Assembly (NCBI GenBank): GCA_033439795.1 | Contig: JAUTDP010000014.1 | Coordinates: 1,302,001-1,366,000, forward strand | DNA from: Sordaria brevicollis | Taxonomy: Eukaryota; Ascomycota; Sordariomycetes; Sordariales; Sordariaceae | Direction of reading: 5' to 3' | Length of the DNA: 64,000 nt | Shown here: in pieces, positions 1 to 13,449 of the stretch | Layout of the letters: every line of letters starts with the position of its first letter | Numbering within the stretch: position 1 is the stretch's first letter | The notes under the pieces: generated by a model | The model's database searches: none | The model's input: only the letters and a program-made list of their open reading frames with translations | What the model was told of the DNA's origin: nothing | Position numbers and translations under genes: made by a program

Positions 1-1369
1 ATTAGTTTTTAACAGTAAATTTATTATACTTTAATTTACCGGGCTCGTTTATATTATAATTTTTACTAATATCGATCTAATTCTCCTTATATTAATTATC
101 GAAGAAAATATATATCCTATTGTTTTTTAGGGAATAAATAATTTTATTAGGTTTTATTTTAAGTAAGTAATTTATTCGCGCGTTTATTATAATTTAAGAG
201 TATAAATTTAAATAGTAATTAATTAAAGTAATTTCGTATTATCGTTGAGGTTATACGTACCCGCTAATTAAATTATAATCTTTTGAGGATATTTGTTTAT
301 AATTAAATAATTTTTTATAAACGAGAAAATTTAGAAGAATTTTTCTTTATTAATATTATTAGGATTTTCGAATTATTAATAAAAATAATTGGCTATTTCG
401 TTATAAAAATAAATAAATTTAAATTTAAGGTTATTTTCAGATAAATATTTAATTAGAATAAATACCGCTTTAATTACCTCGGACTTCTATAAATTATAAT
501 TACCGTCCTATTTATTACGGAATTTCTTTTTAACGTACTATTCGAATTTATTTATATAACCCTTCTATTTAATAATATATTCGATAATACGGTTTCGTTT
601 TCGGGTATTTATTTATTAGAATATAAAAATCTTAATTTAATATTAGAATTAAACGTTAATAGGCTCGATTATTTTATTTATTTTTTTATTAACTTTAAGC
701 TTTCTACTATTAATCTTCTTCTTCTTCTTTTTTTTTTTACCGTAGTCCCGTTTAGGGTAATATTCGGGTTTAGTATTAGATTAATATACATTATTAATCG
801 AAGAATTTACGCTATTCGATTATAAATACCTTTTTTTCTATTACGAAATATTAATTATAAATTAATAAAAATAGGATATAAAAAAGATTTACGCGTAAAT
901 TATTTAAATTATTTGAATATAATAAGGTTAAAAATTAGTACGAAGATATTATAGTATATAGGTCTTCGGCCCTTATAAATAGGGTTATTAGAAGAAGGCT
1001 AATTTATTTTTAAAGTTATTACTATTAAGTATATATAATTGGAAGTAAGGTTTAGTACGAACCGATCGGAATTATAAATATATATGGAACTATATAGTAT
1101 AATTAATTAGTATTATATTAATATTGGTATTATTTTTAATACGAATTTGCGGGTTTAATTATATACGGGTAGTATTAAGGAGTGGGACTTTAAATAATGG
1201 CGCTAAATATAATACCCGGCCGTTAATATAAAAAAGGTGGCTGGTTTTATTATTAGCGTTAAAACGGAAGATAGCGGTTCTTATAGGTTAGTATATAAGG
1301 CTCCGGTTGGCCTTACGAAAAAAAAGAAAAGTTAATATAAAGGTAATAGAGATTGGCCGATAAAATAGA

Positions 1370-1715
1370 TAATAATTTAATAATTATAATAAATGAAAAT
1401 TTATATTATTAAGAATATAATTATTTTTATAAATAGTATTTATTTACTTATAGGGGGTTTCGGGGATAAAATTTCTATTAGGGTCCGTATAGCTTTACGA
1501 AAGAAAGGGAAGATAAATATAATAGAATTAATAATAAATTAATAAACTAAATGAAAGTTCGGTAATTTTAATAAAGGGGAATTTATATTATTAGGAATAG
1601 GATTATATTTATTAATAGTATTTCCTTACTTATAGGGGGTTATAGGAATAAAAGGTTCATTATTAGGGGTACCCGGTAATTCCGGATATATTTACGAATA
1701 AAACGATTTATTAAT
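1370..1715. repeat. imperfect ~170-bp tandem duplication inside RIP block
   Basis: Two adjacent segments share the same order of short blocks: a stretch reading like ATTTATATTATTA(A/G)GAATA, then a TTATTAATAGTATTT-type block, then CTTACTTATAGGGGGTT, then an ATTAGGG block. The first copy runs about 1,372-1,510 and the second about 1,546-1,710. They differ mostly by transitions, as expected if both were RIP-mutated. No function can be assigned. Confidence 0.5.
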
Positions 1716-4700
1716 ATAATAACGTTAAAATTAAAGGGAGAAGTTTAATAATTAAAGGAATTTAATTCGGTAATTATAAATTTATATTAATATAAATATT
1801 AACCCTATTTTGCGTATTTTCGATTAAATAATCGGGGCCGTTAAAATCGCTTTCCGTCCTACCGAAGCGCGGGTTGTACGGATATAATAATTCTATATTT
1901 ACGTTTTATTCCGAACGTTAATAAAAAAATCGATTAAAATTAAATATCGATAAAGTATTTTCCGGGGCTTAATATACCGGTCGAATAATTTATTCGGAGA
2001 GTAAGAGCGACGTTACCGCCGGATTAAATAGAATTAATATACCGTACTAGAGAGCGAATAATAAAATAAAAATAATAAATTTCCCGTCCCGAATCGGTAT
2101 AAAATAAAATTAAAAATAGAGCGAAATACGGGGAATATTTAAAAAAATTAAGAAAATAATTATAATAATAGAAAAATAAATTAAAAAATATAATAGGTAC
2201 GAAAATATTAATTAATATACTTTATTTTTAATTATTATAATAATATTTTAATAGGAATTTATATTTATAAGAGAGGGGGTCGTCGGTCTTAAATACCGTA
2301 AATATAAACGTTCTCGGATTTAATATTCTATATATTAGAGGAAATTACGCGTTAATAAATCGGGATTACTTAAATACTAATAATTATTATTAATAATAAT
2401 TATATTATAAAATAAATAAGAGTCGTTTGTAAATAGTAAGAATTATTATTTTAATTTATTTATTAGTTAGCGACGAATTATATTATAAATCGTAAATAAT
2501 AATAGCTATAGTATAAAATAAAAGGAAATTACGCGCGAATTAAAATAATTAATTTATAATCGGCTTTAGAGTTTCTAATATTATGGAATCTTTTAGGGAG
2601 GCGTAATTGAAATAAGGTAAATATTAAAATTAGAAGGGGAAGTATAATAAAAGTTAATTTAATTAAGGGTATAAAAAATAAGAAAGTGTAAAGGGGTAAA
2701 CGCGGGTATAATAAGCGTTAATAATTATATAATTATACGAATATACTTTTTAAGGAAGGATTATAATTAATTACGAAAAATTACGGTTAATTAAGACCTA
2801 TTCGAAAAACCGCGCCTTAGTACGTTTATAATATAATTAGAAGGACCTATTTTAATAGTCTTATCCGGTTTTATTTTATTTTGTATTTATTATTTTATTT
2901 TCCTTTTTATTTTATTACCTAATAATACCCCAATAAGTCGACATTTTTACGTATTAATATTAATTATTTATTTAAGCGCTATATTATAAATTACGTTCTT
3001 TTTTTTCGCATTAAACGAAATTCTATATATAATAACGTAGCTTCGTATTAAGTTTTAAAATATCCGACCGACGGCGGAAGAAGCGTAAGCGTAATAATAT
3101 AAATATTATTATTACGGAATTAATAAAGCGAAGTAAATTAATAGATTTTAATAGTTTAGACGACTTTTACGCGGTAATACCGGGGGAATATATACCGTTA
3201 ATAATATTATAAAAATAAGAGGAGAGGACGGCGGTACGAAATTTTTTAATTATTTTAATTTAATTCCTGGGGCCGTTATAAGGATAGGTAACGACGGCGG
3301 TATTACGAAACCTACTTAATTTTGCGACCCCTTTAAAATAATTCGACAATTAATTATAAAACGTTTTATTCCCGAATTTAAATGAATTTATATAATTAAT
3401 CGAATAAGGAAAAAACGAATTAACGTTAAATATTATAAAAATTACATTAGAGGAGGTCGATCGGCGTTTTAATAATTTAGGCGATAATAATAAGGATATA
3501 TTAAAGGACGTTAATATTTATCGCATTACGGATAAGAATAAGGATTTAGGAGTTTAAAGTAGTAAGAATATTAGGGATATAAGAGAGGGGAGTAGAGCAT
3601 TAAAATTTAATATAAGATATAACAATAATAATAATAACGATAGGATTATTAAATATTTTTACGAAGAATTCGATATAAGAATATTATTATTATAATTACC
3701 CTAGAGGATACGCCGCCCCGATAAAATTATAGAAGTACTATACGCTTAAAAGGATATTAAAATTATATTACTTTAAGATTTAATAGTATTTTAATTTTAA
3801 AATTATAATATTTTACGGAAATAATATATTCGTTTGGTAAAAGTTTTGCGAATTATTTAAAGTATAAAAGAATTATCGACTTTACCGAAATTTAAAAATA
3901 TATTAATTAAAAAATTTAACGTAAATTTACTATTTAGAAAATTAAGAATTAATACCGTAAAATTAGACGCGGTTCGTATTTTTAATAAAGAAAAGGTAGA
4001 AGAGGATATCTATATTTTTAACCTTAAATATATATTTATTATTTTATTTAATTCTTTATTTATACGAAAGAATATATATAGGGGGATAATATATTATATA
4101 AATAATAAAATTATTAAATTATAATATATTTTATAATAGGGGTAATTAATACGAACGATTTCGGGCTAATTCTTTAAATATTTATAAAGGAATATAATAT
4201 TCCTATTAAATTTTATCTATTAATATAACCCTACCTATATTAAACTAAGGTATTTATATAAATAAATATTATTATAGTAATATAATATTTATTTTAGGAG
4301 AATAATATATTATAATTTTAATTATACGGTTAAAGTACGTTAGGATAGGATTATTAGGAAGCCGGTTATTTATATTTAAAAAGTTATTATATAAAATAAT
4401 TTTACGTAATTAATAAGGATTATCAATTTTGGAGGTAAATTTCGGTATTAATAAGGTAATAATACCGAACTATTTATTATTAACGGAAACCGGCGATTTA
4501 TTCTCCCTTATTAAATTTTTAATCGGTTAAATAGGGTATTTATTAATTATAATTTCGATTTAATAAAATTTAAAATTTAGATAATTTTCGCAATTCTATT
4601 TATAATCCGTTATTTCTTTTATAAACGGGAAATAAGATTTTTATTAATTAAAATAATATTATTATTAAAAGCCGAATTCGAAATGAGAGTTTTAGGGAGA

Positions 4701-7700
4701 TTTCGTAATTATTTTGTAAATAATTAAGTAAATAAAAAGGTATAGTCTCTACCGTTATAATTATATACCGACGAATTCGGATTGTATTATATAATATATA
4801 AATTTATTTTTAGTATTTACCTTTTTTACTAATTTTTCTTAAAATTATATAGGGAGCGGCGGTTTAATATTATTCTTATTACTTTTAGACCTTTTAGAAT
4901 TAATATAATTAATATATTCGAATTCCTTTTTTATATAACCGAATTAGACGACGGTTTCGAAATGGAAATAAATAGATAGCCTACGTTAATTTATTTATTT
5001 ATTTCGACTTTAGTAAGCGATATACTATAATAATAAAAAATGTCGGGATATTTAAGATATTAATTTTAAAAATTTTATCGATATTATTTTATTATTAAAA
5101 AAGAACGAATAAATTTTTCGTTTAATATACGAAAGAAAGGCCGCTTCTATTTCTAATATATTAGCGATATTAAACGTTTTAAGCGTATATTAAAGAAGAA
5201 AAACCGAGATAATTATCTTACGGTATTAGGAATTTCCTCGGATTTATAGTTATTCGATTATTTTCGCGATCTATTCCTATTATTCGATATTATTCGTTTT
5301 TAATTAGCCGATACTATTTATTTTAAATATTAAAGTTTAATTAAAAAGTTTCTTAATTTATTATTTAATATAGAATACGAAGGGTTTTTAGGAAAGAATT
5401 AAGTAAACGAAGTAATTACGAAATTTAAAAAGTTCCGCTTCCTATTTAAATAAATATAGATTTTATTAATTAAAAGATACGTTAATTCTATAAATATATA
5501 GTAAATAGTTAGGGTTATTATTAATATACCCGTATTTCTCTATTTATAGTTCGAAGATAAGTATTTTAAAAAATATTTAATCTCTTATATTATAAAAAAT
5601 TATCGATAATATTTTAATATTATTACGATAATTAAGAATTTCGATATTACTTTTAACGACTTCGAATAAACTTTATTAAAGGCGTTATAAATTATTATAT
5701 ATATTATTTAAAATTTCGTAGAGTAAGTAATTATTATATATAGTAGTGATAATACGGTTTTTAATCGCGGGACGCTAGATTATAAGATATTCGAAGGTAA
5801 GAAGGCTATGTAATTTATATATAAAATTCGAACTTAAATTGTATATAAGAAAAGGAAGAATGCCGCTGCGGGAATAGGAATTTAGGGATAACTTCAAATT
5901 GGACCTTATATTTCTACTATTCAAATTTTATTACCGAATTTATATTTCTAATTATTTAAATCCTTTAGAGCGGGGGTAATATTACCCCCGGCCCCGGGTC
6001 CGAATATAGCCGTATTTATAATTATAAATCCGGATATTACCGTTAGAAATTCGTTTACCTTAAAGGTAGTATTTATTAAAAGGAAAAGGAGAGGGAGAGG
6101 GAAAAGAAAAGGGAAAGGGAAGGGGAATTAATCCTCTAGAGTAATTTTAAAAATAAGGAGCGAAATTAAGATATAAGGGATTTTTACGAATAGGATTAAA
6201 ATCGATTTAAATAAAGTAATATTAGAAGCGATAATTATATCTAAATCTAGATTTCCTACTAACTTTAATTTAATAAATAGTAATAATATAGAAGAGAATA
6301 TAAGAGCCTTAATTGCGAAGAAAACGAGAAAAAAGAAATTTATTTTAAAGAAATATAAAGAAAAGAAAGGATTTCCGAATATCTATTAAAATTTATACTA
6401 TTATAAAATCGCCGACGAATATAGGACTTTAATTATTATTTTTACCCTATTAAACGAAAATAAATATTAATAAATTTAAAATTCTTTCTTTTCGTACTAA
6501 AAGTTCGTTATTATTAGAGCTATAACTTTAACCCGATTAATATAATTTAATATAGGAATTATATTTCTATAAAAAACCGTTATTTCAATCGGAATTATAA
6601 TTATAATTTTCGGAACTTCTAATTTTCTTATTAACCGCTACCCTAACTATATATAATAAAAAATATAAATTTAATATAAAAATAATTAATTTTTATAATA
6701 CGGCGATTATATTAATATTTTGAAAAAATATTTAGTAAACCGTAGTTTTTATTTTCGTAGGCTATTTTATTAATTCCGATCCGGCTAATTACGCCCGCTT
6801 CTAAACTTTTAAAAGAATAGTACCGTAAATAATATAAAAATGGGATTTATATATCGATATTAGTAATAGTATTATAAAAGACAATTTAGAAGCGGTATTA
6901 GAAAATACTTTAGCGTAAGTAATTAATAATTCCTTATCTATTATTAACCTAATAGTTTATTATAGAGTAAATTAAAAGGTTATTCTACGGAGAGAAGATA
7001 ATTTAATTAACGTTATAAAATTTTATTAGAGGGATGAATTTATTAAGCAATTAAAGAAAATATTAATCGATAATTATAAACTTTCCTTTATATTAAATTT
7101 AAGAAATAAACCCTTAAAATAATTACGTTATATATTATTTGCGACTAATCTAATATAAATTTGAATTAATTACTTACTAAATATATTATTTAATATTTCT
7201 CGGTTTTAAGGGATATTCGTCGTAAAGTTTTCGTAATTAGCAATATTATTAAATTATAAATTAAAAACGGAAGAATAATAATAGATTATAAAAGATAATT
7301 CGCGCGTATTAATAATATTTTTATATACCGGATAATTTAATTCCGTTGAATCTTTATAATAATTACGTATTTCGAACGAGGAGAGGGGGGAACGGCGAAG
7401 GAATTAGTATTAGGGTATTTAATATATAAAATAAATAACCGCTACGAAATTATCGGACTAATAAGAATTTCGAAGGAGTCCGTATAGATAGTGCTAAAGG
7501 AAGAAGACTAATTTATATATATCCGATATAATATTTACTTTATATAATATTATAATTAACGGTAGTAATTTTTATAATTCGTTAATATAAAATAGGGTTT
7601 CTAAAATAAAAGATATACTATAGTTATATAATATGGCGTATATTTATTATTAAGTAATAAAGGAATTGAATCGGTTAATTTGGATTAGGGAAATCGATTT

Positions 7701-8949
7701 ATTTATATTTAAACGATACTTCGAATATAATTAAGGGGAATAGTATACGGCTTTATTATTGCAACTCTAGTACTATATATATTATATTAATACTAAAACG
7801 GAATATACCCCTAACCGAAAAACTTAAAAGGAAGGAAGATAATTTAATAGAATAATAATTAATTAGGGAATATATTTTTATTTATTTATATATTAGATAT
7901 AAATATTAGCGTATTAAATATTAGATTAGTAATTCCGAATATAGAGCGAGGGGTAAATAAGTACGAATTTATTATACCTAATTTGCTTTTTACTTCGGAT
8001 ACTTAATATACGAATTATTCGCTATTGTAAAGGAATTTTATTTATCGCTAATTCGACGATAATTTTATCTTATTTATCTCTTAATTATATTTATCTATTT
8101 GCCTATTTATTTACCCGGGATAGTTATTGAGTTTCGTTATCTTCGATAATTAAAAGCGAAGAAAAGGTAATTCCTTTCGCTCCGATACTTCCTTAATTTC
8201 TTTCTATTCTTATCCCGTCCCGTTATTTTCTTCCTTCTATTTAAATAAATATTTATTATCCCTAGGGGCAATTTAACCTAGCCCTACTTCTTGTAATAAA
8301 ATTCCTTACCTTATTAATAATATACGTTAGATTTTCCTTTATAATATACGTTTACGTTAATATTAATTTTAACGCTTAAAGATTAATAATATAATAATAA
8401 AATTAAATACGAATATAGCTATTAAATAAATTTAAGAGAAGGGTTTAATATAAATTAAAGAAGACGTTCGATTAATATTAAACGTTATATAATTACTACG
8501 ATAATAATTTTTTAATCGCTATACCTAAATTATTAAATTTATAACGATTAACCTTTAACGTTAACTTTTAATAATAATTCGTATTTATATTAATTTATTT
8601 TAGGGCTATTTAATTACCGGTCTAGAGCTTTTATAATTGGGCTTACCCCGCGAGTAGAACGTCTTAATCCTCCCCCTCTTAAATAAATTAGAGATAAATA
8701 TTAATACTTATTATTTAAAATAATTAAATTAAACGTTTATTACCCTAATAGGATATTATACTATTAGTAGTTTATAACCCCCGAACGCTAAGAACGAAAT
8801 ATCGAAGGCGATAATACTATTAACCGATAATAACCCTTTAAAATTTTCTTAATAAAGTTTAATTTAAAGGAAGGATTAGGTTGGCCTATTTAATATTCCT
8901 ACGCTACTATCGAATAATAAACTTTATAAAGTTTTTTAATAAAAATTAA

Positions 8950-9352
8950 TATAAGAGATAGGATTTAAGGGATATATTTTATTAATTTATAATTTAATAT
9001 TACTACGGGTCGGGCGTATTAACGTTTAATAAAATACTTAGCGAATTTTCTTAATTAAATTCAATTTAATAAATTAAAGGATATAATTAATTTATAACTT
9101 AATATTATTATATTGACCTCTAATAATAGACCTAACGAATTTTCGTATTTAAATTAATAAAAGGGATATAAATTAATAAATATTAGAGGCTATAAAAATA
9201 CGGGCTAAATATTAATTAATAAATTATTTAATTATATTTTATATACGAATAAAATAAATAAATATAATTAACGAACTTCTTTTATAATTATACGATATTA
9301 TAATTATACCTTCTCCTAATTAATTTTCCTATTCAGTTTAAAAGGATAAATA
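8950..9352. repeat. degenerate minisatellite flank
   Basis: Copies of a GGATATA-AATTAATTTA motif recur near 8,970, 9,078 and 9,163, each followed by a block resembling those in the clear arrays to the right. Spacing is about 87-108 bp. This appears to be the decayed left shoulder of the 86-bp array. Boundaries are approximate. Confidence 0.4.
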
Positions 9353-9700
9353 CTAATATTTAGCAAATAGGGATAGAGGTAATATAATTTCTAAAATATC
9401 CCCAACTAACTTTCTTACTTAATAATAAGCACCGGATGCTAATATATACCGAATAGAAATAGAGGTAATATAGTCTTTAAAGTACCCCCAGTTAACTTTC
9501 CCACTCTATTCGAAAAGATATATACTAATATTTAACGAATATAAACAAAAGTAATATAATCTTTAAGGTATCCCCGGTCAACTTTCCTATCTAATTGCAA
9601 ATAACGAATATTAATATTTAATAAATAAGGATAAAAATAATATTACCGGCATATTTACTAATATATTCCCTCCGGCCAACTTTTATATTTGCGTTCTTAA
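9353..9700. repeat. 86-bp tandem repeat array (4 copies)
   Basis: The block CTAATATTTA-type starts at 9,353, 9,439, 9,525 and 9,611, exactly 86 bp apart. Each copy carries GGTAATATA/AGTAATATAA in the middle and a conserved C-rich core, CCCC followed by (A/G)(G/A)(T/C)(C/T)AACTTTC, near its end. Copies differ mainly by C/T and G/A transitions, so the array existed before RIP. The fourth copy has a small insertion. No coding capacity. Confidence 0.8.
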
Positions 9701-9789
9701 AATAAATATTAATAATAAATTAATTTAAATTAGAATAATACCGCTATAATATAAATTAAGAATATTAACCAATTAGTATTCGTAATTAA

Positions 9790-10320
9790 ATAAAATAAAG
9801 GATATAACCAATTTAATTTAAAGGGTAAATATAATTTCCGTCCCTTCCGGCCAATAAAAATTGATAATATTATAACTTTCGATATCGGTTAATTTAACCA
9901 ATTATCTTTCGCAATTAATTAGAACGGGATATATAATTAATTTAATATTCGGGGCTACTTCCCGTTTAAATTTAACCCTTATCGGTAAACTTAAGGATTA
10001 TTATTAATATTAAAATTTATTAATATAATCGATTAATTTTTATAACCAAAAATAACGGAATATATAAATTAATTTAATTTTAAAAGTTAAATTTAACCAC
10101 CCGATAATATTACCGATAGAACCAATTAACGTTACTAACGACGAAATTTATTAATTTCTACTAATCGATTTCCGTATTTAAATAAAGCGGAAAATATAAT
10201 TAAATTAATAACGGGTAATTATCCGATCCAACCACATTCGGAATACTATAATGAAAGGGGTAGTAATAATAATATAAATAATATTCTGAATAATTATTAA
10301 CTAAATTTCGTATTTAAATA
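9790..10320. repeat. ~130-bp tandem repeat array (about 4 copies)
   Basis: A GG(A/-)ATATA..AATTAATTTAAT motif begins near 9,800, 9,927, 10,057 and 10,189 (spacing 127, 130 and 132 bp). Each is preceded by a (C/T)CGTA/GCAATTAAAT-like block and followed by a C-rich block. The unit looks like a longer version of the 86-bp unit next door, suggesting one minisatellite family. Heavily RIP-mutated. Confidence 0.6.
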
Positions 10321-10529
10321 AAAAGATAACTCCGCGAGCGCCCCCCTCTAAAGACCGAAAGTTAAATAATTAATAAATCGAAAGTAAATCCGTTAAAAGT
10401 TAAAAGGGGAAAAGGATTTTAATGGTAAGTAAGAATATTAATATATTTAATTAATTACCGTCGAAAAGGTAATAAATACGAAATATTATAAATAGCCTTA
10501 AAAAATTTCGCTATAAGGGAATAAATTTA

Positions 10530-10680
10530 AATAATACTTTATAAAGGAATAGAAATATTTAATAAAAGTATATAATTAACTATTCTCTTCCCTTTTAATA
10601 TATAATTAATAATATTCGTTATAATAATTAAATATTTTATAAAGTAATAGAAATATTTAATAAAAGTATATAGTTATTCC
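10530..10680. repeat. short direct repeat, two copies ~100 bp apart
   Basis: A ~45-bp block containing AGAAATATTTAATAAAAGTATATA occurs near 10,549 and again near 10,650, each preceded by a TTTATAAAG(G/T)AATAG-like stretch. It sits between the minisatellite arrays and a less AT-rich stretch (10,740-11,250). Function unknown. Confidence 0.5.
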
Positions 10681-11243
10681 TTAAATATATAAAGGAGGAG
10701 AAGTTATTTTTAATTAATATAAAGGAAAAATTCTCTATTTCGGGAAATCCCTCCGGGAAGGAGGGGGAGGGGGAATATTTACTATTTATTAACGTAATAA
10801 TATAGAAAGATAAGGTAATTATATAATAATTACGAAGTATTAATTTTAGAAGGTTATTAAAGCGTACGGTAAAGTAGAATAGAATTTCTCTTTCGTCGTA
10901 TTATAATAATTTCGTATTAGTATTATAGGGGTTAATTCTACGTAGGGTAGGTAGGATAAAAGTAGTACCGGGCTTTAAGTTTTGGTATTATTCCGAATTT
11001 ATATATTAGAATTAATATAATTATATTATTACCGCTAAGTATTATATAGCGGTCGATATTAAGGTAGGTACGAAAAGCGGAAATTAAAATACGAAGAGGG
11101 AAAGTATTATAGTAATAAGGAGAGACCTTAGAAAGAGGGTAATAGGAGTAGACTCTTCGTACTATTTATATTTTTAATAAAAAATTCTATTTACTTCGTT
11201 ATATTACTTCCCTCTTTACCGTTTTTATAAATAAAATATTTAT

Positions 11244-11655
11244 ATTAATAAAACCTATAGCCGGTTAGATAATTAGGTTATTCGAATTAATATATTAATT
11301 AAGTTCTTAATATAATTAGATTATTAATTAATTAATATTTTCGTTGCCGGGTATTATTAATTAATTAAATTCGTATTTTTATAAAACCTATAGCCGGTTA
11401 AATAGTTAGATTATTTAAATTAATGTTTAATTAGGCTCTTAATGTAATTAGATTATTAATTGATTAATATTTTCGCTACCGGGTATTATTAATTAATTAG
11501 ATTCGTATTTTTATAAAACCCGTAGCCGGTTAAATAATTAGATTATTTAAATTATTATTTAATTAGGCTCTTAATGTAATTAAACTATTAATTAATTAAT
11601 ATTTTCGCTGTCCGGGTACTCTTTATTAATTAGACTCCTATTTTTATAAGGCTTT
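11244..11655. repeat. 132-bp tandem repeat (3 copies plus partial fourth)
   Basis: The motif AAACC(T/C)(A/G)TAGCCGGTTA starts at 11,251, 11,384 and 11,516, giving periods of 133 and 132 bp. Each unit also carries a CTTAAT(A/G)TAATTAGA block, an ATTTTCG(T/C)(T/C)(G/A)CCGGGTA block and ends in TCGTATTTTTATAA. A truncated fourth unit ends near 11,650. Differences are almost all transitions, consistent with RIP after the array formed. Confidence 0.8.
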
Positions 11656-12050
11656 TTATTTATTAATTTAATAATTCTTAAGATTATTAATTAAATAGAA
11701 TTTTCGTACTAAAATATATATAGGTTAATAATATCGTTAATTGAAGATTGCTCGCGCGTTCGTTATATTAAAGATATGATATTATTAGTACTAGCCTAAA
11801 GAATATCGATTAAATAAATTATATATAATAAAAGATATATAATAGAAAGACTATTTTTAACCAAATTCTTTATAATGAAGATAGTTTTTTGGTATTAGGT
11901 TTTTATTATAATTAAGAATATAATTAATTAATAAAATACTATTAACTCTATTATTATTATAAGAGCTTATAATAAAACGGCGAATTTAATATATTAATAA
12001 AATAGTTTTTTAAATAGATTATAATACTTTTAAATATATAGGTAATTACG

Positions 12051-13240
12051 CAAATTAACCCAATTATGCACAGAACTACTTATTATGCTTTTACAACGAT
12101 TAGTAAAAATAGTGCAATTACACTGTTGCATTTAGACCGTAGACAGCTCCGAGCAGCATTTTTACGCTAATAAATCTAATTTATACGTGGAGTAACGCAA
12201 AATCCTTTTTCGATCAATCAGACTCAAAACCCCCGGTTTCCACCCTGACCGCAGACCGGGTATCCTCTCTATGGACGTCAAGCCACATATGGCATCACAT
12301 CTTCGACCTCCTCTTTAACCATCCCTCCCGTGAGTGCCCGACTGCCCGTCTACCTCTACCTATCACCCGTCGGCCGATGATGGCGAGCAATATGGAAAGA
12401 GGCAAGCCACTACGTAGCCACTACTCGGCAGTTCGTAGTGCTTGCAAGAGCTGCTCAGCCACTTACCCGGAGACACCAGCCATGGTAGTCTCTCATATCA
12501 GAAATGTATCACCAAAGACATCGCGTGACGGACAAGGAACAAAAGGTGCCGTGACAAATTTGGTGATAAACCAAGATTAACCACACCTTGGAACTTTGGA
12601 ACTGAAAACACTCAATCCAGCTCCGTGGTTGGCTGTTTCCTGCGTCCGAAGGTCGGCGACACACAGCTGTAGGAGTCGATCTCTTGAAAGATATGGTTGG
12701 TTCTCTCTCTTAGGGTAACGGTTAACGACATCAACACGCGTCTGTGACTCCCGGTCATTGGCTCGGCGTTGAAAACTTTTTGGTGAGGACCATATTTCAA
12801 GGCACAGCGGAAAGGCTGGACTCGGGACTTCTTCCGGTCGTTGCGTAGTCGTTGGATGGTTTGAAAGCCAAGATGGCAGGTGCCGAGCCGAAGTGACCAG
12901 ACGAACGAAGAAAGGTACAGGTACCTAACAGCCGCCTTGTGACGTCACATCTTTTTGACACCAGATGAACCGCACACACGCATTCAAGCAAGCAGCCTTG
13001 ACACCCACACACCATACCATGGTACACATTACCACGCGCAAAAGCATGAAGCATGCCTTTGTACCTGATTGTACCTAAGCGAGCATGTACCCAAAGTGGA
13101 CTGAAAGGATGAAATTGAATGGGCAAACGGGATGGATGCTCTCGAGAAAATTTCCTGTTCTTGCTCAAGGGAGAGAGAAGTGACGAATGTGCGCAAATGA
13201 CCTACACTACCTGTGAATGACTGGATTACCTTGACCGGAC
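12051..13240. other. normal-composition intergenic DNA upstream of the 79-aa gene
   Basis: Composition returns to normal at about 12,190. Short open frames occur on both strands (for example near 12,377-12,580 and 12,797-13,168), but none has family resemblance or fungal codon character. A palindromic TGACGTCA lies at 12,940-12,947. I see no RNA gene. This is most likely the regulatory region of the gene starting at 13,450. Confidence 0.6.
12940..12947. promoter_or_regulatory. perfect CRE-type palindrome TGACGTCA
   Basis: The 8-bp palindrome TGACGTCA is the classical binding site of CREB/ATF-type bZIP factors. It lies about 310 bp upstream of a TATA box and 510 bp upstream of the ATG of the 79-residue protein gene. 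Binding is inferred from sequence only; one such site per window can occur by chance. Confidence 0.35.
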
Positions 13241-13252
13241 GATGGAATTGGA

Positions 13253-13259
13253 TATATAA
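13253..13259 (+). promoter_or_regulatory. TATA box of the 79-aa protein gene
   Basis: TATATAA lies 197 bp upstream of the ATG at 13,450. It is followed by a CT/CA-rich leader without any upstream ATG, which fits a fungal core promoter with transcription starting around 13,280-13,290. Confidence 0.5.
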
Positions 13260-13449
13260 CACACCACACCTTCTCCGTCTCCAACAGTGATTCATCCTTT
13301 TCTGTATTCACATCATCAAATCAACAAGCATCTCTACCAAAGACAAAGACTTCAAAGACATCTACGAAGCATCAACCAACATCTACTACATACACAACCA
13401 AAACATCAACACAAACCCCCATCCAAACACTTGGACAACACAAATCAAA

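Larger units (their letters stand above)
1..12050. repeat. RIP-mutated AT-rich heterochromatin, left block
   Basis: This block is strongly AT-rich, almost lacks CA and TG dinucleotides, is full of TA, yet keeps CG. That is the pattern left by RIP, which converts CpA to TpA in duplicated DNA. No open frame of useful length survives and no ATG-led gene is visible. It must derive from repeated DNA, probably transposons, but I could not identify a reverse transcriptase or LTR pair inside it. Several tandem arrays lie in its right half and are listed separately. The right edge is gradual between about 12,040 and 12,190. In Neurospora such DNA is normally H3K9-methylated and cytosine-methylated; that is family knowledge, not seen here. 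Confidence 0.9.

Noticed and set aside
6360..6440. Possible retroviral-type zinc knuckle in the left RIP block
   Set aside because: Allowing RIP reversals, a Cys/His pattern can be imagined, but the spacing does not fit CX2CX4HX4C without choosing frames freely.
6841..7400. Stretch that might be a decayed aspartic protease and downstream polyprotein
   Set aside because: A W-x-x-x-I-D-x-S-like start can be read, but stops occur about as often as expected for AT-rich DNA and no second motif supports it.
9353..10320. CRISPR-like array
   Set aside because: The units are adjacent tandem copies without unique spacers, in a eukaryotic RIP-mutated tract.
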